Below the pieces are notes generated by a model that was not told where the DNA came from, did no database searches, and saw only the letters and a program-made list of their open reading frames with translations. From the NCBI RefSeq assembly GCF_001571345.1, contig NZ_BCTP01000001.1:62001-126000 (forward strand): a stretch of 64,000 bases of DNA, read 5' to 3'. This DNA comes from Komagataeibacter xylinus NBRC 15237 (GTDB lineage Bacteria; Pseudomonadota; Alphaproteobacteria; Acetobacterales; Acetobacteraceae). The translations under genes were made by a program, and so were the position numbers. Shown one piece after another: positions 47,643 through 56,214 of this stretch; within the stretch, counting starts at the first letter, position 1; each line of letters begins with the position of its first letter.

Positions 47643-48369
47643 GCAGCATGAACCCCGCGCCGCGGATGCTCTGGATCAGGGGCGGCCGGCCCGTCTCGTC
47701 AATCTTGCGGCGCAGCTTGCCGATATGCACGTCCACGAGGTTGGTCTGGGGAATGAAGCGGTAATCCCACACATCCTCGAGCAGCATGTTGCGCGTAAGC
47801 ACCTGGTTGGGGCGGCGCATGAGGTATTCAAGCAGCCGGAACTCACGCGGCAGCAGATCGATCAGCATGCCATCGCGCCGCACGGTGCGGGTGATGAGGT
47901 CCATCTCCAGCGGGCCCGCGCGCAGCATGGTGTGGCGCGAAGTATCGGGGCGGCGCAGCAGGGCCTCGAGGCGGGCGGCGAGTTCCTCCATGGCGAACGG
48001 CTTGGTCAGGTAGTCGTCACCACCCGCCTTGAGCCCGCTCACCCGGTCATCCACCGCCGAAAGGGCGGAGAGCACCAGCACCGGCACATGCACCTGCCGC
48101 TCGCGCAGGGTCTCGATCAGCGTCAGGCCATCGAGTTCGGGCAGCATGCGGTCAACGATCATCACATCGAAATGCGCGTTCAGCCCCATCGACAGCCCCG
48201 CCGCGCCCGAAAACTCGTGCTGCACCACGAAGTGCCGGCTTTCCAGTTCCTCGATCACTTCCTGCGCAATCTTGCCATCGTCCTCCACCAGCAGCACGCG
48301 CGGCGTGGCCTCGGGCCGGGGCACGGTGGGCATGGGGTCGGGCGGCAGGTTTTCAGACGGAACACTCAT
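47632..48369 (-). CDS. OmpR-family response regulator
   Basis: A 245-residue regulator. The start at 48369 is chosen because GGGAGGGG precedes it; an upstream in-frame start lacks such a site. The receiver domain (about residues 23-140) has acidic residues at VLLVEDD, the phospho-acceptor D73 (IVDRMLPELDG) and K123 (LTKPF). A winged-helix DNA-binding domain follows (about 150-240, LPREFRLLEYLMRRPNQVLTR, DVHIGKLRRKI). It pairs with the kinase encoded after it, and its likely targets include the adjacent pump operon. Confidence 0.95.
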   Translation of the reverse strand: MSVPSENLPPDPMPTVPRPEATPRVLLVEDDGKIAQEVIEELESRHFVVQHEFSGAAGLSMGLNAHFDVMIVDRMLPELDGLTLIETLRERQVHVPVLVLSALSAVDDRVSGLKAGGDDYLTKPFAMEELAARLEALLRRPDTSRHTMLRAGPLEMDLITRTVRRDGMLIDLLPREFRLLEYLMRRPNQVLTRNMLLEDVWDYRFIPQTNLVDVHIGKLRRKIDETGRPPLIQSIRGAGFMLRVS

Positions 48370-48439
48370 CACCCCTCCCTTATGCCGCGCGGAGCAAAAT
48401 ACGGCCAATTAAAATCATTTTCAGCGAGAGGCAGCACCC

Positions 48440-49753
48440 TCATCCCCCCCACTGCGCCGTCATGTCGGCCTGTGCATCAGGGCCAGGGGCATCAGGGCCG
48501 GGGGGCGTGGCGGATGAATCGGGGGCGGCCGCATCCTGCGTATCGATATCAAGCTCACGCAACCTGCGGCTGACAAGCCCGGTGCGGCGGCGGGCCTCGT
48601 CAATGGAGGAGGACATGGCCGACGCATTGCGGGCCAGTTTTTCCAGCACGCCATCCATGCGCAGCATTTCCTGCCGCGTGGCGCCCAGCAGGCGGGCGAT
48701 GTCATCGGTGCGGCGTTCAAGCGCAAGCGTGACATAGCCAAGGTGGATGGTACGCAGCATGGCGGGCATCAGCCCCGGCCCCATCACGATCACGCGGTAG
48801 GTGCGCCCGATTTCATCAAGCAGGCCCGGAATGCGCGCCACCTCGGCATACAGCCCGTCAGTGGGCAGGTACAGCACCGCGAATTCCACCGTAACGGGCG
48901 GGACGATGTATTTGGTGGCAATCTTGCGGGCCTCGATGCGCAGCGTGGTCTCGAGCGCGCGGCGGGCGGCGCGCTCGGCATCGGGGTTGCAGTCCTCCAC
49001 GGCCTGCAGCAGGCGTTCATACGCCTCGGTGGGAAATTTGGAATCAATGGCCAGCACCGGCGGCACGGTGGCGCGCACCGGCATGCGCACGGCAAACTCA
49101 ACCACCTCGCGGCTGTCATCGCGCAGGCGGCGGTTGGTGTCGTAGCTGCCCGCGGGCAGCACATCGTCAAGGATGGTGCGCAACTGCGCCTCCCCCCAGC
49201 CGCCACGGGTCTTGACGTTGGAGAACAGCCGCTTGAGGTCGCCCACCTGCGCGGTCATGGCCGAGACCTCGCCCATCGCCTTCTGCATCGCGCCGATCTG
49301 CTCGAGCACGCGCTGGAAGGAGGTCTGCATCTGCTTTTCCACCGCCTCGTGCAGGCGTTCGTTGACGGCGGCACGCAGTTCATCGCTGTTGCGCCTGCCC
49401 TCTTCCGCCATCTCGCGCAGGGATTCCGACTGGGTCACCCGCATCTCGGACAGGTCGCGGCCCATCATGCGGGCAATGCGGTTGAAGGTCTCGGTCAGTT
49501 CCTGGTGCCGCTGGTCGAGGCGGTTGGAGAGAGCGCGCTCGATCTCGGCCATGCGGGCGCGCTGGGCCTCATTCTCGGCCATGCGGGCGGCGGTCTCGCG
49601 CTCCATCATCACGCATAGCCGCCCGAGCAGTTCCGTGTCCTGCCCGGTTCCCATGAAAGACAGCCTGCGCAGCACGATAAACGACACCAGGCACGATATG
49701 ACGGCGCACAGCAGGCTGATCCAGATAACGGGCGACGCGGACAGATCAGCCAT
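48440..49753 (-). CDS. rmuC: DNA recombination protein RmuC homologue
   Basis: A 437-residue protein. The start at 49753 is chosen because GGAAG lies about ten bases upstream; two earlier in-frame starts precede it. A membrane helix (about residues 7-27) is followed by a long coiled coil (about 45-180) rich in Glu/Arg/Met and then by the RmuC domain (GGWGEAQLRTILDDVLPAGSY, about 195-215; PPVLAIDSKFPTEAYERLL). In E. coli RmuC limits inversions at short inverted repeats; the domain has a nuclease-like fold. The C-terminus is a Pro/Asp/Ala-rich tail. Confidence 0.92.
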   Translation of the reverse strand: MADLSASPVIWISLLCAVISCLVSFIVLRRLSFMGTGQDTELLGRLCVMMERETAARMAENEAQRARMAEIERALSNRLDQRHQELTETFNRIARMMGRDLSEMRVTQSESLREMAEEGRRNSDELRAAVNERLHEAVEKQMQTSFQRVLEQIGAMQKAMGEVSAMTAQVGDLKRLFSNVKTRGGWGEAQLRTILDDVLPAGSYDTNRRLRDDSREVVEFAVRMPVRATVPPVLAIDSKFPTEAYERLLQAVEDCNPDAERAARRALETTLRIEARKIATKYIVPPVTVEFAVLYLPTDGLYAEVARIPGLLDEIGRTYRVIVMGPGLMPAMLRTIHLGYVTLALERRTDDIARLLGATRQEMLRMDGVLEKLARNASAMSSSIDEARRRTGLVSRRLRELDIDTQDAAAPDSSATPPGPDAPGPDAQADMTAQWGG

Positions 49754-49884
49754 GATGCACGGACTTCCCATAATAAAGAACAAACCATGACCGTGCCCTG
49801 TCATGCGGCTGATGTAAAGTCATCATGTTTTTTTGGAATATCTGGAAACCGATGATATGCACCAACCGAAACGATCGGCATCTC

Positions 49885-49899
49885 ACCTGATTTTCAGGT
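49885..49899 (+). promoter_or_regulatory. Small inverted repeat upstream of dctA
   Basis: ACCTGA and TCAGGT are separated by three bases, about 100 nt before the dctA start and inside the 245-nt divergent gap shared with rmuC. It could be an operator for either gene. The gap also holds a short AT-rich segment near 49820-49850. No confident promoter is visible. Confidence 0.3.
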
Positions 49900-49998
49900 T
49901 CGCGCCGCGCCAAAACCCACTAGCGTGCCCCTGGCATGCCGCCACCCCGCCCGTTTGCGGCACATAAAACCGACCCGACCCCAAGGACCCGCGTCATC

Positions 49999-51360
49999 AT
50001 GCCCAAGCCAACGCCGACCTGCCCGCAGGGCCAGCCCGCGCGCGGCAGATCCCTGTTCACCAGCCTGTACGCGCAGGTGATCATCGCGGTGGTGGCAGGC
50101 ATTGCGCTGGGGCATTTCTGCCCGCATGCGGCGGTCACCCTCAAACCGCTAGGCGATGGCTTCATCCGTCTGGTCAAGATGGTGATCCCGCCGGTGATCT
50201 TCCTCACCGTGGTGACGGGGGTTGCCGGCCTGTCCGACCTTGGGCAGGCAGGCAGGCTTGCGGGCAAGGCGATGGTCTATTTCCTTACCTTCTCCTCACT
50301 TGCGCTGGTTGTGGGCATGATCGTGGCCAACGTGGTGCAGCCGGGCGCGCATATCCACGCAAACCCCGCAACGCTCGATGCGCACGCGGTGGCGGCCTAC
50401 ACGGCAAGGGCGCAGTCGCATTCGTTCAGCGATTTCCTGCTCAACATCATCCCCGATACGGTGGTCAGCGCCTTTGTGTCGGGCGACATATTGCAGGTGC
50501 TGCTCGTTGCCATCCTGTTCAGCATCAGCCTCTCGCGCATGGGCAGCAGGGGCCAGGCCATCCTGGCCCCGCTCAAGCAGTTGACGCAGCTCGTGTTTGG
50601 CGTGGTGCGGCTGGTCATGTACGCAGCCCCCATCGGGGCGCTGGGCGCCATGGCCTTCACCATCGGGCGCTTTGGCATTGGCGCGGTGCTGCACCTTTTC
50701 TTTCTGGTGGCCACGTTCTATGCCACCTCCGCCCTGTTCGTGCTGGTCATTCTGGGGGCCGTGGCGCGGTGGAACGGGTTTCGCATCCTGCCGCTGCTGC
50801 GCTACCTGCGCGAGGAACTGCTGATCGTGCTGGGCACGAGTTCATCTGAATCCGCCCTGCCCACCCTCATGACCCGGCTGGAAAACGCAGGCTGCGCCCC
50901 CTCCGTAGTCGGGCTTGTGGTGCCGATGGGCTATTCCTTCAATCTTGATGGCACCAACATCTACATGTCGCTCTCGGCCCTGTTCATTGCCCAGGCGACC
51001 GACGTGCACCTGGGGCTGGGCCAGCAGCTCAGCCTGCTGCTCGTGGCCATGATCAGTTCCAAGGGGGCGGCAGGCGTTACGGGCGCCGGGTTCGTCACCC
51101 TTGCGGCCACACTTGCGGTGGTGCCGGACGTGCCGGTGGCGGGCATGGGGCTGATCCTGGGCATTGACCGCTTCATGTCCGAATGCCGGTCGCTGACCAA
51201 CATCATCGGCAACGCGGTGGCCACCATCGTGCTGGCCCGATGGGAGGGCGCGCTCGACACGCAGCGCCTTGCCGCCGCCCTGTCAGGACGGATCAGCGAT
51301 GCACAGGCCGATACACCCGTCCTTGCCGCCAACGGGCAGCCCCGGCCCACCATTCACTAA
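49999..51360 (+). CDS. dctA: C4-dicarboxylate:cation symporter DctA
   Basis: A 453-residue inner-membrane carrier for succinate, fumarate and malate. The start at 49999 is preferred because AAGGA lies upstream and the conserved region ([21 protein letters not shown]) follows closely. The serine-rich substrate/cation loop [18 protein letters not shown] and the [14 protein letters not shown] motif are both DctA signatures. The downstream kgtP starts 50 nt later, suggesting joint transcription of an organic-acid uptake pair. Confidence 0.95.
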   Translation: MPKPTPTCPQGQPARGRSLFTSLYAQVIIAVVAGIALGHFCPHAAVTLKPLGDGFIRLVKMVIPPVIFLTVVTGVAGLSDLGQAGRLAGKAMVYFLTFSSLALVVGMIVANVVQPGAHIHANPATLDAHAVAAYTARAQSHSFSDFLLNIIPDTVVSAFVSGDILQVLLVAILFSISLSRMGSRGQAILAPLKQLTQLVFGVVRLVMYAAPIGALGAMAFTIGRFGIGAVLHLFFLVATFYATSALFVLVILGAVARWNGFRILPLLRYLREELLIVLGTSSSESALPTLMTRLENAGCAPSVVGLVVPMGYSFNLDGTNIYMSLSALFIAQATDVHLGLGQQLSLLLVAMISSKGAAGVTGAGFVTLAATLAVVPDVPVAGMGLILGIDRFMSECRSLTNIIGNAVATIVLARWEGALDTQRLAAALSGRISDAQADTPVLAANGQPRPTIH

Positions 51361-51410
51361 CACCCTGCTTTTCCTTCCGGCCCTCTATTTGCGTCCATAG
51401 GTTTCACACC

Positions 51411-52712
51411 ATGCCTGTTTTCAAGCCCCAGACCGGCGCACTCACCACCGCGCAGAGAATACGAAGCATTGTTGCGGGTTCATCGGGCAATCTGATCGAA
51501 TATTACGACTGGTACGTCTATGCGGCATTTTCCATGTATTTTGCCCATTCGTTCTTCCCGCCCGGCAACCCGACGAGCGAGCTGCTGCGCAGTGCTGCGG
51601 TGTTTGCCATCGGCTTCCTCATGCGCCCGGTGGGCGGGTGGCTGATGGGGCTGATGGCCGACCGGCATGGCAGGCGGGCGGCGCTGAGCGTGTCGATCAT
51701 CGCCATGTGCGCGGGTTCGCTCGCCATTGCCCTGTGCCCGACCTATGAGCAGATCGGGCTGGCGGCCCCCTCCGTGCTGCTGTTCGCCCGCCTGTTGCAG
51801 GGGCTGAGCCTTGGCGGGGAATATGGCGCGAGTGCCACCTATCTTTCCGAAATCGCGCCCCCGGCCCAGCGCGGGTTTTATGCCAGCTTCCAGTATGTGA
51901 CACTGGTAATGGGGCAGTTGCTCGCACTCGTGGTGCTGCTTGCGCTGCAATTCGTGCTGCTCAGCCCCGCACAGCTTGGCGCATGGGGCTGGCGGGTGCC
52001 GTTTGGCATTGGCGCGCTGCTTGCGCTGTCCATCCTGTGGTTTCGCCGCGGCATGGCCGAGAGCGAGCAGTTCAGCGCCGCGACAAAAGACAGGAACACG
52101 CATGGCGGCCTGCGCGTGCTGCTCCAGCACCCGCGTGAGGTGCTTGGCGTGTGTGGCCTGACGCTGGGCGGCACGGTGGCGTTCTATACCTTCACCATCT
52201 ACATGCAGAAATATCTGGTCAACACCGCGGGGCTGGCCAAGGAGCAGTCCACACTGGTCTCGACCGCATCGCTGTTCGTGTTCGCGCTGATCCAGCCCGC
52301 CTTTGGCGCGCTGTCCGACCGGGTGGGCCGCAGGCGGCTGCTGCTGTCCTTTGGCGTGATCGGCTGCCTGGGCACCGTGCCGCTCATGCAGGCCATTTCC
52401 ACCGTGCGCTCGCCGCTCGCAGCCTTCGCCCTGGTCACGGCGGCACTGATCGGCATTTCGGGCTATACGTCAATCAACGCGGTGGTGAAGGCCGAACTCT
52501 TTCCCACCCGGGTGCGCGCGCTTGGCGTGGCACTCCCCTATGCGCTGACCGTATCGGTGTTTGGCGGCACGGCGGAATATGTGGCGCTGTGGTTCAAGCA
52601 GATCGGGCATGAGGGGCTGTTCTACTGGTATGTGACCGGCTGCATCGCCTGCTCGCTGCTGACCGTGCTGTTCGTGCTGCCCGGCCATGACCGCATCACG
52701 CCAGAAGCCTGA
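51411..52712 (+). CDS. kgtP: 2-oxoglutarate permease, MFS metabolite:H+ symporter family
   Basis: A 433-residue transporter with twelve predicted helices. GSSGNLIEYYDWYVYAAFSMYFAHSFFPPGN and ARLLQGLSLGGEYGASATYLSE match E. coli KgtP closely. MFS motif A appears as GLMADRHGRRAAL (about residues 80-92) and again as GALSDRVGRRRLLL. The ATG at 51411 is used; a longer in-frame reading runs back into dctA. It could also carry a related organic acid. Confidence 0.9.
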   Translation: MPVFKPQTGALTTAQRIRSIVAGSSGNLIEYYDWYVYAAFSMYFAHSFFPPGNPTSELLRSAAVFAIGFLMRPVGGWLMGLMADRHGRRAALSVSIIAMCAGSLAIALCPTYEQIGLAAPSVLLFARLLQGLSLGGEYGASATYLSEIAPPAQRGFYASFQYVTLVMGQLLALVVLLALQFVLLSPAQLGAWGWRVPFGIGALLALSILWFRRGMAESEQFSAATKDRNTHGGLRVLLQHPREVLGVCGLTLGGTVAFYTFTIYMQKYLVNTAGLAKEQSTLVSTASLFVFALIQPAFGALSDRVGRRRLLLSFGVIGCLGTVPLMQAISTVRSPLAAFALVTAALIGISGYTSINAVVKAELFPTRVRALGVALPYALTVSVFGGTAEYVALWFKQIGHEGLFYWYVTGCIACSLLTVLFVLPGHDRITPEA

Positions 52713-52722
52713 AATCAAAGAT

Positions 52723-52803
52723 AAAAGTTTTTGGGTGCCGCCTTTGTTCAAAAAGGCGGCTTTCTTCTGAAGCTTTTTGAAAAAAGCTTCACCAAAAACT
52801 TTT
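52723..52803. repeat. Composite AT-rich element of nested hairpins between convergent genes
   Basis: Terminal arms AAAAGTTTTTGG (52723-52734) and CCAAAAACTTTT (52792-52803) are perfect 12-bp inverted repeats. Inside lie two perfect hairpins: GCCGCCTTT/AAAGGCGGC (52737-52745 with 52752-52760) and GAAGCTTTTT/AAAAAGCTTC (52769-52778 with 52781-52790). The T-runs on both strands make it a likely bidirectional terminator for kgtP and the AsmA-like gene. Its core is shared with the element at 63637-63676. Confidence 0.88.
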
Positions 52804-52813
52804 CCTTATGTTC

Positions 52814-55800
52814 TCAATGCACATGCATCAGGTTGCGCAGGAAGCCGGGCAGCAGCATGGCATAGGGGTTCACATGCACCGCCGGGTTGCCCATCGGCCC
52901 GGTCACCTGATAGGTGGCCGACACCACGCCGCCATTCTTCTCCGGGCTGAACAGCCAGCCCAGCAGGCCCGGCAGATGGCCGGGGGCGGCATTGACCGCA
53001 AAGGCGGGGATGATGGTGCCGTCCAGATTGAGCGTCTTCTTCTCCAGATCCACATCACCTGACACCGTGGCGCCAAGGGAGGCGTTGCTGACCAGCCCGT
53101 CGGAAATGTGGATGTCGCCTTCATCCATCTTCACCGGCGCGTTGAGCTGCTCGATCTGCATGCCCGGCGCATGCGGCGCGCGCAGCCAGCCATAGATCGA
53201 GGCGTTATTGGCCAGCCTGACAACAGCAGGCACGTTGCGCAGCTTGAACGGCCCCATATGCACCGTACCCGAGAAGGGGGCCGTGGCTACGCTGTCATCG
53301 AACTGACCGGTGATGTCGGTCACGCCGCCCTGCATCTCGTCAGTCACCTTCATGTCATGCAGCAGGTCGCCCAGGCTTGCCACATGCACGTCGAGCAGGC
53401 GGGCATTGCCCTGCTGGGTCAGGTGCGCCTGGGCGGGCACCGGGCCTTCCACCGTCAATATGCCACGGGTCAGGCGCACGCCATTGGTTTCAAGGTGGCT
53501 GTGCACGTTGGTCAGCGTATCGGTGGGGCCGTAATACAGGGTGTGGGCATCCACGTTCAGATCCCACCGGCGGCCCGGCGGGCCATTGACACGCCCGGTC
53601 GCCATTTCGGGCATGTGGTAGCCGCCGCTCCCGCCCTGATGGGCGGCCACCTTTTTCGCCGCCGTGTCATCAGGCGCGGTCTGGAACGAGACCAGCGGCG
53701 AGAGGTCAAGCACCTTCGCCGCCACGTTCACGCCAATGGGGTCGCTCTCGCGCTGCGGCAGCAGCACCGAGGCATTGCCCATCGAGCGCCCGATGCGGAA
53801 GCCGCGCAGCACCAGCCGGCGCGTCACCCCGCCCGCGGTCTCGGCATGGCCATCAATCAGCAGGTCGGGGCCGACGGCGCGCATGTTCTCGATGCCTGCA
53901 ATCTGCCCGTGGTCGAGGTCCAGTTCAACCGAGGCATTGGCCTCCTGCCCCACCTTCTTGGACCAGATGGGAATGGCCAGCGCCGCGCGATCAAGGTCGA
54001 GATCGATATTCACCTGCGCCTTGCCACCCACATACCGGTCGTAATCCACATCAAGCAGGGCGCTGCCCGAGAAATGCTCGCCCATCTCGAATCCGGCCCG
54101 CTTCACCCCTTCTGGCGTGACATGGCCCTGCAGGCTCGCACTTTCCACCGCGTGCACCATCGGCCCGCTGCGGAAGTCCATGGTGTAGATCACGCTTGAG
54201 GGAATGCCCGCCAGCACGCCCGTGCCCTGCAAAAGCAGGCCCTTGGTGGTGGCGTCGATGCCAAGGCTGCCATTATCGAGCGGGCGCCCCACCACCACGT
54301 TGCCCAGATGCACCTGCGCCAGGTCGGTATGGCTGCGCAGGTCGATCTGCTCAAGGCGCACATGCGCATCAAGCGGCAGGGCTATGTGCAGCGACACGTT
54401 GGCCCGCCCTGACGGATGCGTGAACGACATGGGGTGGCGCGAGAGCACGTTGAGCCGGGGCTCGGCCAGCAGTGCGAGCACATCGCGCGCATTGCCCAGC
54501 AGGGTCACGTTGATGTCGCCTACCTGCACCTTCTCGTTCAGGCCGGTAATGCGCATGGAGCCGGGTCCAACCTCGATCCGTCCGGTGCCCGTGGCATCGA
54601 CATGCCGCCCCGCGAGATCGACAAGCTGATAGGCATGGCCGAAATGGATCATGATCTGATCCGGGCCATCAAAGGTCAGGTGGGCATCCATGTCGTGCAG
54701 CGGCGGGATGGGGCTGAGCCAGTGCAGTTCCATCGCGTCGGCATCGATCGTGCCGCCAAGCGAGGCAAGGTCCAGCCCGCCCCAGCCCTTGTGGCTGGCC
54801 AAGCCCATATTGACCTGCAACTGCCGCACATGGCCATGCGGTATGTTTTCGGTCACCCACCGGCGCGCGCCCTTCATGGCGCGCGGCGGCCAGAAATCGG
54901 CCAGCGTTTCAAACTCCAGCGCCCGCGCATGCGCGCCTACGTCAAGCTGGACACGGGCCGGGTTGAGCAGCGATACAGCACTGAGTGCCGCCGTGGCGTT
55001 CAGCGTAGGGCCGCTGCCATCATCATCGGCATGGCCCGGCGCGCGCAGGTGCAGCTCAAGGTTGCGCAGCGCCACCTTCAGCGGGCCATCAAACGGCGCG
55101 TTGGCCGGTCCCGGCCCCAGCGTGCCAGCGAGGTCGGCCGTCCCCTCGCCCACCAGGAACTGCCCGGCCTTGCGCGTGGTGACCTGGCCATTGCCCGCAT
55201 CAAGATGCAGCGTGAAATCACGCGGCATGAGGAAACCCTGATCCTGCCCCCCATCGCGGAAAGCAACCTGCAACCGGCCGCCCACCGGCAGGTCGAGCGG
55301 GGCGACTTCCTTCTGCCCCGGCGCAAAGGCCGCCGGGCTGATGGGGTCGAGCACCAGGCTCCAGTCCACATGGCGGGGACCGGCATGGATGCCCTGCCCG
55401 TGCAGCACCAGCCGCTCGCCATTGCCTTCCAGCCCGAGGCGGATATCGCCTTCCACCCCTTTCTGCCCGGTATCGTTCACCACTTTCAGCCGGGCATCCG
55501 CCTCGCCCAGCCGCCAGTTGCGCCCGGTCATGCGATCGGTGAACTGCACATGCGTATCCGACACCACGGCCTGGCGCAGCGCGTTCATGTCGAGGGGAGA
55601 TTTCTCTTCGGGCTTGTGCGAGGGGTAGGGCGTGTCAGGCCCGAGGTCGAGGCCGATCTTGCCCTCACGGCTGCGCGCAAGCTGCAGCCGCCCATGCGAG
55701 GCCGAGAGTTCAAGAATGCGCACGATGCCATGCGCCAGCGCCGGGGTATCGAGCGTGATGCGGCCCCGGCGCAGCGTATCGGCCACGTGGCCATCGCGGC

Positions 55801-56149
55801 GCGCGATGCGCACATCCTCCACCCAGATCACGAACGGCGCGCGCAGCCCCTCATGCATCGCATTCCAGCCCAGCCGCACATGGGCTGCCGACAGGCTGCC
55901 AATAATATCCTCATGCCTGAGCCCATGCGCCACGGGCAGCGGCATGAACAGGCGCACCACCGGCGTAACCTCAAGCGGGCCAGCCGAAAGGCGCATGGTC
56001 AGCACCAGCAAAAGCACGGCAGGCAGCGTAATGCACAGCAGTACCAGCCACACCACCACGCGGCCCGCGGCCAGCACCGCGCGCCGCACGCGGCTCGGGC
56101 GTTGCGGCATGCCACCGGGCGGCGGCGAGGCTTGACCTGCCTGCGTCAT
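52814..56149 (-). CDS. Large AsmA/YhdP-like envelope protein
   Basis: A 1111-residue protein. The ATG at 56149 is chosen because the 63 codons before it lie in the divergent glnE region. One N-terminal membrane helix (about residues 27-50, VVVWLVLLCITLPAVLLLVLT) is followed by a very long periplasmic repeat-rich region. The C-terminus (SPEKNGGVVSATYQVTGPMGNPAVHVNP) is the AsmA-like C-terminal motif seen in YhdP-type proteins. E. coli members form periplasmic bridges that move phospholipids to the outer membrane; the same role here is inference. Confidence 0.85.
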   Translation of the reverse strand: MTQAGQASPPPGGMPQRPSRVRRAVLAAGRVVVWLVLLCITLPAVLLLVLTMRLSAGPLEVTPVVRLFMPLPVAHGLRHEDIIGSLSAAHVRLGWNAMHEGLRAPFVIWVEDVRIARRDGHVADTLRRGRITLDTPALAHGIVRILELSASHGRLQLARSREGKIGLDLGPDTPYPSHKPEEKSPLDMNALRQAVVSDTHVQFTDRMTGRNWRLGEADARLKVVNDTGQKGVEGDIRLGLEGNGERLVLHGQGIHAGPRHVDWSLVLDPISPAAFAPGQKEVAPLDLPVGGRLQVAFRDGGQDQGFLMPRDFTLHLDAGNGQVTTRKAGQFLVGEGTADLAGTLGPGPANAPFDGPLKVALRNLELHLRAPGHADDDGSGPTLNATAALSAVSLLNPARVQLDVGAHARALEFETLADFWPPRAMKGARRWVTENIPHGHVRQLQVNMGLASHKGWGGLDLASLGGTIDADAMELHWLSPIPPLHDMDAHLTFDGPDQIMIHFGHAYQLVDLAGRHVDATGTGRIEVGPGSMRITGLNEKVQVGDINVTLLGNARDVLALLAEPRLNVLSRHPMSFTHPSGRANVSLHIALPLDAHVRLEQIDLRSHTDLAQVHLGNVVVGRPLDNGSLGIDATTKGLLLQGTGVLAGIPSSVIYTMDFRSGPMVHAVESASLQGHVTPEGVKRAGFEMGEHFSGSALLDVDYDRYVGGKAQVNIDLDLDRAALAIPIWSKKVGQEANASVELDLDHGQIAGIENMRAVGPDLLIDGHAETAGGVTRRLVLRGFRIGRSMGNASVLLPQRESDPIGVNVAAKVLDLSPLVSFQTAPDDTAAKKVAAHQGGSGGYHMPEMATGRVNGPPGRRWDLNVDAHTLYYGPTDTLTNVHSHLETNGVRLTRGILTVEGPVPAQAHLTQQGNARLLDVHVASLGDLLHDMKVTDEMQGGVTDITGQFDDSVATAPFSGTVHMGPFKLRNVPAVVRLANNASIYGWLRAPHAPGMQIEQLNAPVKMDEGDIHISDGLVSNASLGATVSGDVDLEKKTLNLDGTIIPAFAVNAAPGHLPGLLGWLFSPEKNGGVVSATYQVTGPMGNPAVHVNPYAMLLPGFLRNLMHVH

Positions 56150-56214
56150 GCCGTCCACGCTACGCGCCCGCGCCAATATGCGTGCATTCCCAGTCTCTTG
56201 CCGGACATTTCTCC

